From Candidatus Eiseniibacteriota bacterium (GTDB taxonomy: Bacteria; Eisenbacteria; RBG-16-71-46; CAIMUX01; VGJL01), in contig WJJW01000168.1 of NCBI GenBank assembly GCA_014729455.1, positions 1-8,073 of the forward strand: a stretch of DNA of 8,073 nucleotides, in the 5' to 3' direction. Shown here piece by piece: positions 1 to 6,881 of the stretch; the stretch's first letter is position 1, and each line of letters begins with the position of its first letter. The notes beneath the pieces were generated by a model, which had not been told where the DNA came from, made no database searches, and saw only the letters and a list, made by a program, of their open reading frames with translations. The position numbers and the translations under genes were made by a program.

Positions 1-11
1 CCTCCGGCGTG

Positions 12-17
12 TAGACT
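12..17 (+). promoter_or_regulatory. uvrA: Candidate -10 element of uvrA (leaderless arrangement)
   Basis: TAGACT ends seven bases before the uvrA ATG, the distance expected if transcription begins at or next to the start codon. No purine-rich ribosome site lies between. The matching -35 box would fall outside the window, so only half of the promoter can be seen. The hexamer resembles the -10 elements proposed for the other transcription units here (TAGGAT, TAGAGT, TACCGT). Confidence 0.45.
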
Positions 18-24
18 CTCCCCC

Positions 25-2901
25 ATGGACCGGATCGAGATCCACGGCGCGCGGGAGCACAACCTCCAGAACCTGTCGCTGTCGATTCCGCGGGATCGCT
101 TGACGGTGATCACGGGGGTCAGCGGATCCGGCAAGTCGAGCCTCGCCTTCGACACGCTCTACGCGGAGGGGCAGCGGCGCTACGTCGAGTCGCTGTCGGC
201 GTACGCGCGGCAGTTCCTCGGGCAGATGGAGAAGCCGGACGTCGACCAGATCGAGGGGCTCTCGCCGGCGATCTCGATCGAGCAGCGCAGCGCCGGCCAC
301 AACCCCCGCTCGACCGTCGCGACCACGACGGAGATCTACGACTACCTGCGCGTCCTCTACGCCCGGGTCGGGCTGCAGCACTGTCCGAAATGCGACGCCC
401 CGATCCGGCGGCAGTCGATCGACGAGATCCTCGCGCGGCTTCTGGAGAGCGCCGCGGGCAGCAAGGCGCAGATCCTCGCTCCGATCGTCCAGGGGCGGAA
501 GGGGGAGTACCGCAAGGAGCTCGACGCGCTGCGCAAACAGGGGTTCCTGCGGGTTCGGATCGACGGCGAGATCCGAAGCCTGGATGAGGAGATCGTCCTG
601 GCGAAGACGAAGCGCCACACGATCGAGGTCGTGATCGATCGGCTGGCGATCGATCCCGGACGCCGCCGTCGGATCGCCGACTCGCTGGAGACCGCGCTGG
701 CGACCGGCAAGGGGACCGCGGTCGTGCTCGACGCCTCGGGGGAGGAGACCGTCTTCAACGAGCAGGCTGCCTGCCCGAAGTGCGGGATCGGGTTCGAGCC
801 GCTCCACCCGCGCAACTTCTCGTTCAACAGCCCGTACGGCGCCTGTCCCGCCTGCCAGGGATTGGGCAGCCTGCGCGAGATCGATCCCGAGCTCGTGGTG
901 GAGGATCCGGACCTCTCGATCGAGGAGGGGGCGCTGCCGGTCTTCCGACGGACCGAATCGGGGTGGGGGGCGAGCATCATGCGCTCACTCGCGCGCAAGT
1001 ACCGATTCTCGCTGTCGACGCCGTGGAGAAGACTCTCGAAGCGGGCCCGGCAGACCGTGCTGTTCGGATCGGGCGAGAAGGAGATCGAGATCTCCCACAA
1101 GGGGCCGCGCGGAGAGGTCCGCTGGAAGAATCGGTTCGAGGGGGTCATCGGCAATCTCGCGCGGCGGTACCGGGAGACGCAGTCGGAGGAGATCCGCCAA
1201 TGGATCGAGGGGTTCATGGCGCCGCGGACCTGTCCGGAATGCGGCGGAAGCCGCCTGCGTCCCGAGAGCCGTGCGGTGCGGATCGGAAGCTGGGGGATCG
1301 CCGACTGGACCGCGCTGTCGGTCGGCGCGGCTCTGGAGGGGATCCGCGATCTCGCACCCGGTGAGCGGGAGGCGGCGATCGCCGCGCCGATCGTCAAGGA
1401 GATCTCCGATCGGCTGCGGTTTCTGAGCGACGTGGGGCTTCGCTATCTCACGCTCGATCGGGCCTCCTCGACCCTCTCCGGAGGCGAGGCGCAGCGGATC
1501 CGGCTGGCGACGCAGATCGGCAGCCAGCTCGTGGGGGTCCTCTACATCCTCGATGAGCCGTCGATCGGGCTGCATCATCGCGACAACCGTAAGCTGCTCG
1601 AGACGCTGATGCGGCTGCGGGACCTGGGGAACACGGTGCTGGTGGTCGAGCACGACCGAGACACGATGCTCGCGGCCGATCATCTGGTCGACCTGGGGCC
1701 GGGGGCGGGCCGCCACGGCGGGAAGGTCGTCGCCAGCGGGACACCGGCGGAGGTGAAGGCGAGCGCGCGATCGCTGACCGGGCAGTACCTGTCGGGGACG
1801 CGAGCGATCCCGACCCCGCAGAGCCGGCGCGGCCCCACGGAGCATGTGATCACGGTCCTCGGGGCGCAGCACCACAACCTGAAGGGGATCGACGTCCGGT
1901 TCCCGCTCGGCCGGTTCCTGTGCGTGACCGGTGTGTCGGGATCGGGGAAGAGCTCGCTCGTCAACGAGATCCTCTACCCGGCGCTGGCGCGTGCGCTGCA
2001 CCAGGGGGCGGCGGTCGCCGGCCCGCACGACGGCATCCGCGGGCTGGAGGCGATCGACAAGGTGATCAACATCGACCAGTCGCCGATCGGGCGGACCCCG
2101 CGCTCGAACGCCGCGACCTACACCGGAGCATTCACCGAGATCCGGGACCTGTTCGCGCGGCTGCCGGAATCGAAGGCGCGCGGTTACCGGCCGGGGCGGT
2201 TCTCGTTCAACGTGAAGGGCGGGCGGTGCGAGGCATGCACGGGCGACGGGGTCGTCAAGATCGAGATGCACTTCCTGCCGGACGTCTACGTTCGTTGCGA
2301 GATCTGCGGCGGACGGCGGTACAACCGCGAGACGCTGGAGGTCGCCTACAAGGGACGGAGCATCGCCGACGTGCTCGACCTCACCGTCGAGGAGGCGCTC
2401 GGCGTGTTCGAGAACATCCCGCCGTTGCGGCGGAGGCTCGGCGCGCTGTACGACGTCGGACTCGGCTACCTGCATCTCGGTCAGCCGGCCACGACCCTCT
2501 CCGGGGGCGAGGCGCAGCGGGTGAAGCTGGCGACCGAGCTGTCGAAGGTCTCGACCGGACGGACCGTCTACCTGCTCGACGAGCCGACGACCGGGTTGCA
2601 CTTCGAGGACATCCGGATCCTGCTGGAGGTCCTCGGCAAACTGGTCGACGCCGGGAACACGGTGATCGTGATCGAGCATCAGCTCGACGTGATCCAGACG
2701 GCCGACCACCTCATCGACCTCGGGCCGGAGGGGGGCGAGGAGGGGGGACGGATCGTCGCCGAGGGGACGCCGGAGGAGGTGGCGGCGGTATCCGACTCGT
2801 ACACCGGCCAGGCGCTGCGGGCGATCCTGGGTGTGGCCCCCGGCGGCGGGCGGACCCGGAAGCGGACGGCGGCCAAGCGACGCTCCGTCGCGCGGCGCTG
2901 A
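25..2901 (+). CDS. uvrA: UvrABC excinuclease subunit A
   Basis: UvrA is the damage-recognition ATPase of nucleotide excision repair. As a dimer it scans DNA in the cytoplasm, loads UvrB at lesions and leaves. This 958-residue protein has the usual family length and the full tandem-ABC layout. The first half has Walker A GVSGSGKS at residues 31-38, signature LSGGEAQR at 484-491 and Walker B ending in LDEP near 509-512. The second half repeats these at 636-643, 825-832 and about 850-853. Zinc-ligand CxxC pairs stand at 120/123, 250/253 with 274/277, 403/406, and 735/738 with 758/761. The tail after 939 is Gly/Arg/Lys rich. The ATG at 25 is chosen because RIEIHGAREHNL is the canonical N-terminus. 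No Shine-Dalgarno sequence precedes it, only pyrimidines. Nothing looks broken. Identification is by motif and near certain. Confidence 0.98.
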   Translation: MDRIEIHGAREHNLQNLSLSIPRDRLTVITGVSGSGKSSLAFDTLYAEGQRRYVESLSAYARQFLGQMEKPDVDQIEGLSPAISIEQRSAGHNPRSTVATTTEIYDYLRVLYARVGLQHCPKCDAPIRRQSIDEILARLLESAAGSKAQILAPIVQGRKGEYRKELDALRKQGFLRVRIDGEIRSLDEEIVLAKTKRHTIEVVIDRLAIDPGRRRRIADSLETALATGKGTAVVLDASGEETVFNEQAACPKCGIGFEPLHPRNFSFNSPYGACPACQGLGSLREIDPELVVEDPDLSIEEGALPVFRRTESGWGASIMRSLARKYRFSLSTPWRRLSKRARQTVLFGSGEKEIEISHKGPRGEVRWKNRFEGVIGNLARRYRETQSEEIRQWIEGFMAPRTCPECGGSRLRPESRAVRIGSWGIADWTALSVGAALEGIRDLAPGEREAAIAAPIVKEISDRLRFLSDVGLRYLTLDRASSTLSGGEAQRIRLATQIGSQLVGVLYILDEPSIGLHHRDNRKLLETLMRLRDLGNTVLVVEHDRDTMLAADHLVDLGPGAGRHGGKVVASGTPAEVKASARSLTGQYLSGTRAIPTPQSRRGPTEHVITVLGAQHHNLKGIDVRFPLGRFLCVTGVSGSGKSSLVNEILYPALARALHQGAAVAGPHDGIRGLEAIDKVINIDQSPIGRTPRSNAATYTGAFTEIRDLFARLPESKARGYRPGRFSFNVKGGRCEACTGDGVVKIEMHFLPDVYVRCEICGGRRYNRETLEVAYKGRSIADVLDLTVEEALGVFENIPPLRRRLGALYDVGLGYLHLGQPATTLSGGEAQRVKLATELSKVSTGRTVYLLDEPTTGLHFEDIRILLEVLGKLVDAGNTVIVIEHQLDVIQTADHLIDLGPEGGEEGGRIVAEGTPEEVAAVSDSYTGQALRAILGVAPGGGRTRKRTAAKRRSVARR

Positions 2902-2912
2902 GGTCTTTCTTC
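2877..2912 (+). terminator. Possible weak terminator at the end of uvrA
   Basis: GCGACG (2877-2882) and CGTCGC (2886-2891) form a perfect 6-bp hairpin with a 3-base loop inside the last uvrA codons. A pyrimidine stretch with several T residues (TCTTTCTT) follows about a dozen bases after the stem. The stem lies in coding sequence and the T residues are not directly adjacent, so it is a poor match to a Rho-independent terminator. It may be chance in GC-rich DNA. Confidence 0.2.
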
Positions 2913-2919
2913 CCCCTTC

Positions 2920-2948
2920 TTGCTCCACCGCGCCGCCGCTGCTACCGT
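2920..2948 (+). promoter_or_regulatory. Candidate promoter of the SLOG-membrane gene
   Basis: TTGCTC (2920-2925) and TACCGT (2943-2948) are separated by exactly 17 bases in the 76-base gap after uvrA. Both boxes are imperfect, but the spacing is ideal for a sigma-70-type promoter. Transcription would begin near 2955 and give a leader of roughly 20 bases before the TTG start. Confidence 0.4.
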
Positions 2949-2972
2949 GTCGCCGCGCAAGTGACGGTGGAG
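2923..2972 (+). repeat. 8-bp inverted repeat covering the Shine-Dalgarno sequence of the SLOG gene
   Basis: CTCCACCG (2923-2930) is the exact reverse complement of CGGTGGAG (2965-2972), with 34 bases between. The right arm contains most of the Shine-Dalgarno sequence of the following gene. The left arm overlaps the proposed -35 box, so it would be present only in RNA started further upstream, for example read-through from uvrA. The repeat is seen directly; any masking role is inference, and an 8-bp match could arise by chance here. Confidence 0.4.
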
Positions 2973-2980
2973 GTGATTTG
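2969..2980 (+). promoter_or_regulatory. Ribosome binding site and TTG start that set the SLOG gene's N-terminus
   Basis: GGAGGTG (2969-2975) lies just before TTG (2978-2980), with four bases between GGAGG and the codon. The reading frame is open back to 2831, but the residues before this point would overlap the uvrA tail and look like out-of-frame translation. The next start downstream, GTG at 3011, has no Shine-Dalgarno sequence and would begin at the edge of the first beta strand of the SLOG domain. TTG at 2978 is therefore the best start. Confidence 0.6.
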
Positions 2981-5113
2981 AACCCCCTTCCTCTTCCCAG
3001 ACCGGATCTCGTGCTCCGGATCGGCTTCGCGGGTGCGCGTGCGCTGCCGGCGGAGACCGGTCGGCTCGAGCGGATCCTCTCCGAGATCCTGCGGACCACG
3101 GCGGCCTCGCTTGCCGAGATCAAGAGTACCCAGGCTTCCTCGGGGGTCCGCCGGTTCTACTCCACCTCCCCTCCTCGCCTGGTCCTGGTCAACGGATTGG
3201 CGGAGGGCGCCGACGCGCTGGCGGCCCGGACCTTTCTCGAACTCGAGGACGGTCCCGACGGAGAGAGCGTCTCCTGTTCGCTCGGCGCGGTGCTCCCTTT
3301 CGACGCGAAGACCTATCGGGACAGCCGGGAAGAGGGCTTTCGCGAGGAATTCGACCGCCTTCAAGCGAGAAGCGATTGGTGCATCGAGCTCGACGGGATC
3401 TACCGGGAGGGACCGGAGGACCGGCTGTTTCGCTCCCGGGCCTATCGAGCCCAATCGGCCGTCTTGCTGCGTCAGTGCGATCTCCTGCTCGCCGTGGCCG
3501 ATCCGCAGGCGGCGGCCAAGCCGGGCGGAACGCTCGAGACCGTGCGCAGCGCGCTCTTGCTCGATCTGCCCGTCGTTCTCGTGGACCCGACGAGAGAGGG
3601 AGACGGCGCGATCCGGATCCTCGATCCGGGAACGGATCCCGCCCCCTCCTTCGAGGAGGACGTGCCGGAAACGGGAGGGCCCGAGTGGAAGCATCGGCTG
3701 CAGGAGTGCATCGACACGATCGTCGTGGATCCGGATCCGCCCAGCGCCGGTTCGTCGGAGGACAGCAGGAGTCGGGGAGGGCGGGCCGTCGCTTCCGGCG
3801 GCAGGCGGATGTGCGACGACGTGGAGCGGGTCGTCCAGGAGTACTTCGCAGACCCCGACGTGCCTCCCCGTGCAGGTGGGGGAGAACGGAAAGTGTCGAG
3901 GCGGGAGCGGCTCTGGAACCGGTTCCAGCGACACTTTCGCCGGGTGAATCCCGTGCGCGTCGACGAGGGGGAGCTCGTGGAGCCGTACGCGACCTATCGC
4001 CGGCGGGCCACCGCCCTGAACTACCACTACGGGGGGCTCTACCGCGGCGCGTTCCTCCTGAACTACCTGCTCGCGGTGGGCGCCGTCACCCTCGCGGTCC
4101 TCGGCCTGCTCCTGCTCGTGCTGATCCCCCCGCAAGCCGGGCATGCGGTCCTCTCTCCGGCTGCGGCGGAAGAGGCGCACGCCGAACCGGAAGCGGCGCG
4201 GACGGGAGAGGCGCGAACCGCGGAGGAAGAGCACCACGCGACGAGCGATCCTCGCGGATGGATTCTCGCTGTGCTCGGCGCCATGAAGCTCGCTCTCGTG
4301 ATCGGAATCTATCTCAACACCAGCAAGGCGAATCGATCGGGCTGGAGCGAGCGGGCGGTGGAGTACCGCTACCTCGCCGAGCGCCTGCGGGGCCATTTCT
4401 ATCTTCCCAAGGCCGGAAGCCTACGGGTGCTCTCGTCCGCGGGTCCGCGGTACTCCTCTCGGTTCGTTCGTCAGAGCGCGGGAGATTGGATCTTCTCGGC
4501 GATCGTCCGCCACATCTCTCCGGCGGATCTCAGGGGTCCACGCGTTCCGAGACCGGACTCCGATTCGGAACCCGTCGTCCTACGGATCGATCCCCACCGT
4601 GCGCTGGAGAGCGTCCAGAGAGGCTGGATCGACGAGCAGCTCTCCTACCATGAGACGAACGAGGACACCATGGGACGCATGACCCGCCAAACGGCGACTT
4701 GGTCTCACCGCTTCAATCTCGCCGTGATCGTCGTCGTCGTTCTGGATCTCGTCCTGCTGGCGCTCGAGATGCTCGGCTCGCTGCCCGCCCGTCTTGAAGC
4801 GATCGCGCCCCAGATCACCCCCTGGTTGTTGTTCGGAGCGGCGATTCTCCCCGCCGTGGTGGCGAGCCTCAACGGCGTGCGCTTCCAGGCGGAATGCCAC
4901 CGGCTCGCCGATCGTTCGCGGGTCATGCAGGACATCCTCAATTCGCGCCGGGAGGAGGGGGAGGAGCTCCGGCGGCGGATCGAGGCGCGAAACCCCGATC
5001 CGGGCGCCTGGTCGTCCGATGTCCTCTTCTTCACGGAGCGGGTCGCGCGCGACATGCTCCACGAGGTCGGAGACTGGTCGGTCTTCTATGCCAAGGCGGT
5101 GGAGGAGGCGTGA
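2978..5113 (+). CDS. SLOG-domain protein with four C-terminal membrane helices (SLATT-like)
   Basis: The predicted protein has 711 residues. Residues 13-204 look like a SLOG (LOG/DprA-like) Rossmann domain: strand LRIGFAGAR (13-21), VNGLAEGADALAART (71-85), AVLPFDAKTYRD (104-115), a strand at CDLLLAVADP (167-176), then KPGGTLETV (181-189), which matches the GGTxE core of LOG proteins. A variable linker (205-345) includes an Arg-rich, possibly amphipathic stretch at 304-324. Membrane helices are at about 358-383, 427-447, 579-599 and 613-634. The helix after each pair shares a similar pattern (ExxxLAERLR at 462-471; ExxxLADRSR at 639-648). Acidic loops would face outward and basic flanks inward, leaving the SLOG domain cytosolic. 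SLOG domains are predicted to bind or process nucleotides or NAD derivatives, and linked 2TM SLATT domains are predicted membrane-perturbing effectors. A sensor-effector role here is inference. Fold call fairly sure, function unknown. Confidence 0.8.
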   Translation: MNPLPLPRPDLVLRIGFAGARALPAETGRLERILSEILRTTAASLAEIKSTQASSGVRRFYSTSPPRLVLVNGLAEGADALAARTFLELEDGPDGESVSCSLGAVLPFDAKTYRDSREEGFREEFDRLQARSDWCIELDGIYREGPEDRLFRSRAYRAQSAVLLRQCDLLLAVADPQAAAKPGGTLETVRSALLLDLPVVLVDPTREGDGAIRILDPGTDPAPSFEEDVPETGGPEWKHRLQECIDTIVVDPDPPSAGSSEDSRSRGGRAVASGGRRMCDDVERVVQEYFADPDVPPRAGGGERKVSRRERLWNRFQRHFRRVNPVRVDEGELVEPYATYRRRATALNYHYGGLYRGAFLLNYLLAVGAVTLAVLGLLLLVLIPPQAGHAVLSPAAAEEAHAEPEAARTGEARTAEEEHHATSDPRGWILAVLGAMKLALVIGIYLNTSKANRSGWSERAVEYRYLAERLRGHFYLPKAGSLRVLSSAGPRYSSRFVRQSAGDWIFSAIVRHISPADLRGPRVPRPDSDSEPVVLRIDPHRALESVQRGWIDEQLSYHETNEDTMGRMTRQTATWSHRFNLAVIVVVVLDLVLLALEMLGSLPARLEAIAPQITPWLLFGAAILPAVVASLNGVRFQAECHRLADRSRVMQDILNSRREEGEELRRRIEARNPDPGAWSSDVLFFTERVARDMLHEVGDWSVFYAKAVEEA

Positions 5114-5129
5114 ACCGGAGACGGCCGGA

Positions 5130-5158
5130 TTGACCCGTTCCGGACCCGGGCGTAGGAT
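5130..5158 (+). promoter_or_regulatory. Candidate promoter of the dockerin-SDR-lipoprotein unit
   Basis: TTGACC (5130-5135) and TAGGAT (5153-5158) are separated by 17 bases, a strong sigma-70-like match, and sit 16 bases after the SLOG gene's stop. Transcription would begin near 5165, leaving a leader of about 60 bases. A short inverted repeat, CCGGA (5125-5129) and TCCGG (5139-5143), brackets the -35 box and could be an operator, though 5-bp arms are weak evidence. The leader also holds the palindrome CGCCGCGGCG (5178-5187), common in GC-rich DNA. Confidence 0.6.
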
Positions 5159-5227
5159 CGACCCGACTCGGAGAAAGCGCCGCGGCGTCCGCCACGAGCG
5201 CACCCCGGCCGCAAGGAGGTGTCCGCC

Positions 5228-5851
5228 ATGATCCGGACTCTCTCGTTCCTTCTCGCCGTGCTCCTGATCGCCGCGATCGCCCCCGCCCGCGATCTTCCCG
5301 ATCCGAGCTGCGTCCTCGTCAGCCTCGACGACACCGAGCGGTTGCTGATGATCCCCGATCCCGACGGCAACGCATACGCCTCGTTCGAGGTCACGGTGAT
5401 CGACATGTGGGACTGCACGACCCCGATCCCGAACGCATTGGTCGAGGTGATCGTCGGCGGCGCCATCGACGAGAAGACCGGCCTCTGCGAGGGAGGAGCA
5501 TCGACGTTCGGGACCACCGACGAGAACGGCTTCGTGCGCATGAACGTCCGGGGCGGCGGGTGCCTCAAGGGACGGCCCGACGCGGTCGTGATCCGGGTCG
5601 ACGGAGTCGAGATCCGCCACTATGGAGCGGTCGTCAGCCCCGACTACGCGGGGGCGGACAACGAGGGGATCCCGGGACGCTTCGACCTGCAGATCGACCC
5701 GGTCGACCTGGCAGGCTTCGCCGCCGCCTACCGGGGGGGGACCGGAGGCCCGAGTTGCCACGACTACGACAACGACGGGGGGACCGGTCCGCGCGATCTC
5801 GCCGTCTTCGTCTCCGCGTACGCAGGGGGAGCGACCGCCTGCGATCCCTGA
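5228..5851 (+). CDS. Secreted protein with carboxypeptidase-regulatory-like middle and dockerin-like C-terminus
   Basis: The protein has 207 residues. A Sec signal peptide is clear: short basic start, hydrophobic core, and probable cleavage after APA at residue 20. The middle (about 50-145) reads as a small beta-sandwich of the kind that decorates secreted proteins ('DGNAYASFEVTVID', then 'GTTDENGFVRMNV'). The C-terminus has two related units, DPVDLAGFAAAY (157-168) and GPRDLAVFVSAY (187-198). The second is preceded by a complete EF-hand loop, with D179, D181, D183, G184 and D190 at positions 1, 3, 5, 6 and 12. The first lacks this loop. Six cysteines remain after cleavage, enough for three disulfides. 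The ATG at 5228 is preferred over GTG 5219 because AAGGAGG (5213-5219) lies eight bases before it. First gene of a probable operon. Likely exported and calcium-binding; its partner is unknown. Confidence 0.85.
   Translation: MIRTLSFLLAVLLIAAIAPARDLPDPSCVLVSLDDTERLLMIPDPDGNAYASFEVTVIDMWDCTTPIPNALVEVIVGGAIDEKTGLCEGGASTFGTTDENGFVRMNVRGGGCLKGRPDAVVIRVDGVEIRHYGAVVSPDYAGADNEGIPGRFDLQIDPVDLAGFAAAYRGGTGGPSCHDYDNDGGTGPRDLAVFVSAYAGGATACDP
5696..5830 (+). repeat. Two dockerin-like repeat units inside the secreted protein gene
   Basis: Unit 1 (5696-5740) encodes D-P-V-D-L-A-G-F-A-A-A-Y-R-G-G and unit 2 (5786-5830) encodes G-P-R-D-L-A-V-F-V-S-A-Y-A-G-G. They share the DLAxFxxAYxGG pattern. A segment with a Cys and the EF-hand loop separates them. 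Unit 1 ends in a run of eight G (5733-5740). Confidence 0.7.
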
Positions 5852-5870
5852 TCCGAACGAAGGAGACGAC

Positions 5871-6881
5871 ATGAAGCTCCTGGTCCTCGGAGGAACGGTT
5901 TTTCTGGGGCGCCACCTCGTCGAGGCGGCGCTCGCCCGCGGAGACGAGGTCACGCTCTTCCATCGCGGCAAGCACGGAAAGGGTCTGTTCCCGGCGGCCG
6001 AGGAGATCCTCGGGGATCGTGATGGCGGACTGGACTTGTTGAAGGGGCGGCGGTGGGATGCGGTCGTCGATACCTCCGGCTATGTCCCGCGCGTCGTGCA
6101 GGCGTCGGCCGCGCTGCTCGCCGATGCGACCGGCCACTACACGTTCATCTCCAGCGTTTCGGTCTACGCGAACCTGGCCGATGACCGGATCGACGAGGAG
6201 GTTCCGGTCGGCACGCTGGACGATCCGACCGTCGAGGAGATCACCGGCGAAACCTACGGTCCGCTGAAGGCACTCTGCGAGGAGGAGGTCCGCCGCATCT
6301 TCTCCGAACGGGCGCTGATCCTGCGGCCCGGCCTGATCGTCGGGCCGCACGATCCGAGCGACCGGTTCACCTACTGGGTGGAGCGGGGCGCCGCGTCGGG
6401 ACGGATCCTCGCACCCGGCTCGCCGCAGCGGCCGATCCAGATCATCGACGCCCGCGACCTCGCCGCATGGAACCTGCGTCTGATCGACGCGCAGGTCTCG
6501 GGAACCTTCAACGCGGTCGGCCCGAAGGAGGCGCTCCCGTTCGGCGCGGTCCTCGACGTCTGCCGCGCCGAAGGAGGACACGCCGGCGAGGTCGAATGGG
6601 TCGACGAGGCGTTCCTCGGGGAGCAGGAGGTCCAGCCCTGGAGCGAGGTGCCGGTCTGGGTCCCGGAGAGCGACGCGTCGATGCGCGGCCTCTTCCGGGT
6701 CGACGCGACCCGCGCCTTCGCCTCCGGCCTTCGCTGCCGCCCGATCGAGGGGATCGTCCGCGACACGCTCGCCTGGGTCCGCAGCCTGCCGGAAGATCGC
6801 GACCGCCGCGCCGGGCTTCCCCGCGAGCGGGAGACGCGGCTGCTCGAAGCCTGGAACCGACGCAAGGAGAACGAAACATGA
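5871..6881 (+). CDS. NAD(P)-dependent epimerase/dehydratase-type extended SDR
   Basis: This 336-residue cytosolic protein belongs to the NAD-dependent epimerase/dehydratase branch of the short-chain dehydrogenase/reductase superfamily. It starts with a Rossmann strand and the GGTVFLG dinucleotide loop (7-13, GxxxxxG spacing). SSVSVY (94-99) contributes the usual active-site serine, and the catalytic pair is Y129-x3-K133 in YGPLK. An LRPGLIVGPHD segment (151-161) and the region around 186-196 (QRPIQIIDARD) match extended SDRs, which act on sugar nucleotides or similar substrates. The overall look is closest to the reductase group related to plant CSP41-like proteins, so the true substrate is open. 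ATG 5871 is supported by AAGGAG (5860-5865). It follows the secreted-protein gene by 19 bases, and its stop overlaps the next start as ATGA, so co-transcription is likely. Confidence 0.92.
   Translation: MKLLVLGGTVFLGRHLVEAALARGDEVTLFHRGKHGKGLFPAAEEILGDRDGGLDLLKGRRWDAVVDTSGYVPRVVQASAALLADATGHYTFISSVSVYANLADDRIDEEVPVGTLDDPTVEEITGETYGPLKALCEEEVRRIFSERALILRPGLIVGPHDPSDRFTYWVERGAASGRILAPGSPQRPIQIIDARDLAAWNLRLIDAQVSGTFNAVGPKEALPFGAVLDVCRAEGGHAGEVEWVDEAFLGEQEVQPWSEVPVWVPESDASMRGLFRVDATRAFASGLRCRPIEGIVRDTLAWVRSLPEDRDRRAGLPRERETRLLEAWNRRKENET

Noticed and set aside
2831..2977. Extended N-terminus of the SLOG protein starting at ATG 2831
   Set aside because: It would overlap the uvrA 3' end by about 70 bases, lacks a ribosome site and reads as Pro/Ser/Gly-rich out-of-frame sequence. 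TTG 2978 has a Shine-Dalgarno sequence.
2902..2977. Functional link between uvrA and the SLOG gene as a DNA-damage operon
   Set aside because: Adjacency alone is weak. A 76-base gap with its own candidate promoter suggests separate units, and no damage-responsive operator was found.
985..3123. Long minus-strand open frame (712 codons) opposite uvrA and the start of the SLOG gene
   Set aside because: Its translation is Arg/Pro/Asp-rich without any recognisable motif. It is the mirror of strongly biased GC-rich coding sequence, and uvrA on the other strand is certain.
2942..4396. Minus-strand open frame of 484 codons opposite the SLOG gene
   Set aside because: Low-complexity Arg/Gly/His composition with no domain-like pattern; the + strand frame shows clear SLOG motifs and membrane helices.
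4580..5971. Minus-strand open frame of 463 codons across three + strand genes
   Set aside because: It crosses two well-supported gene boundaries and a promoter, and its composition is typical of antisense translation.
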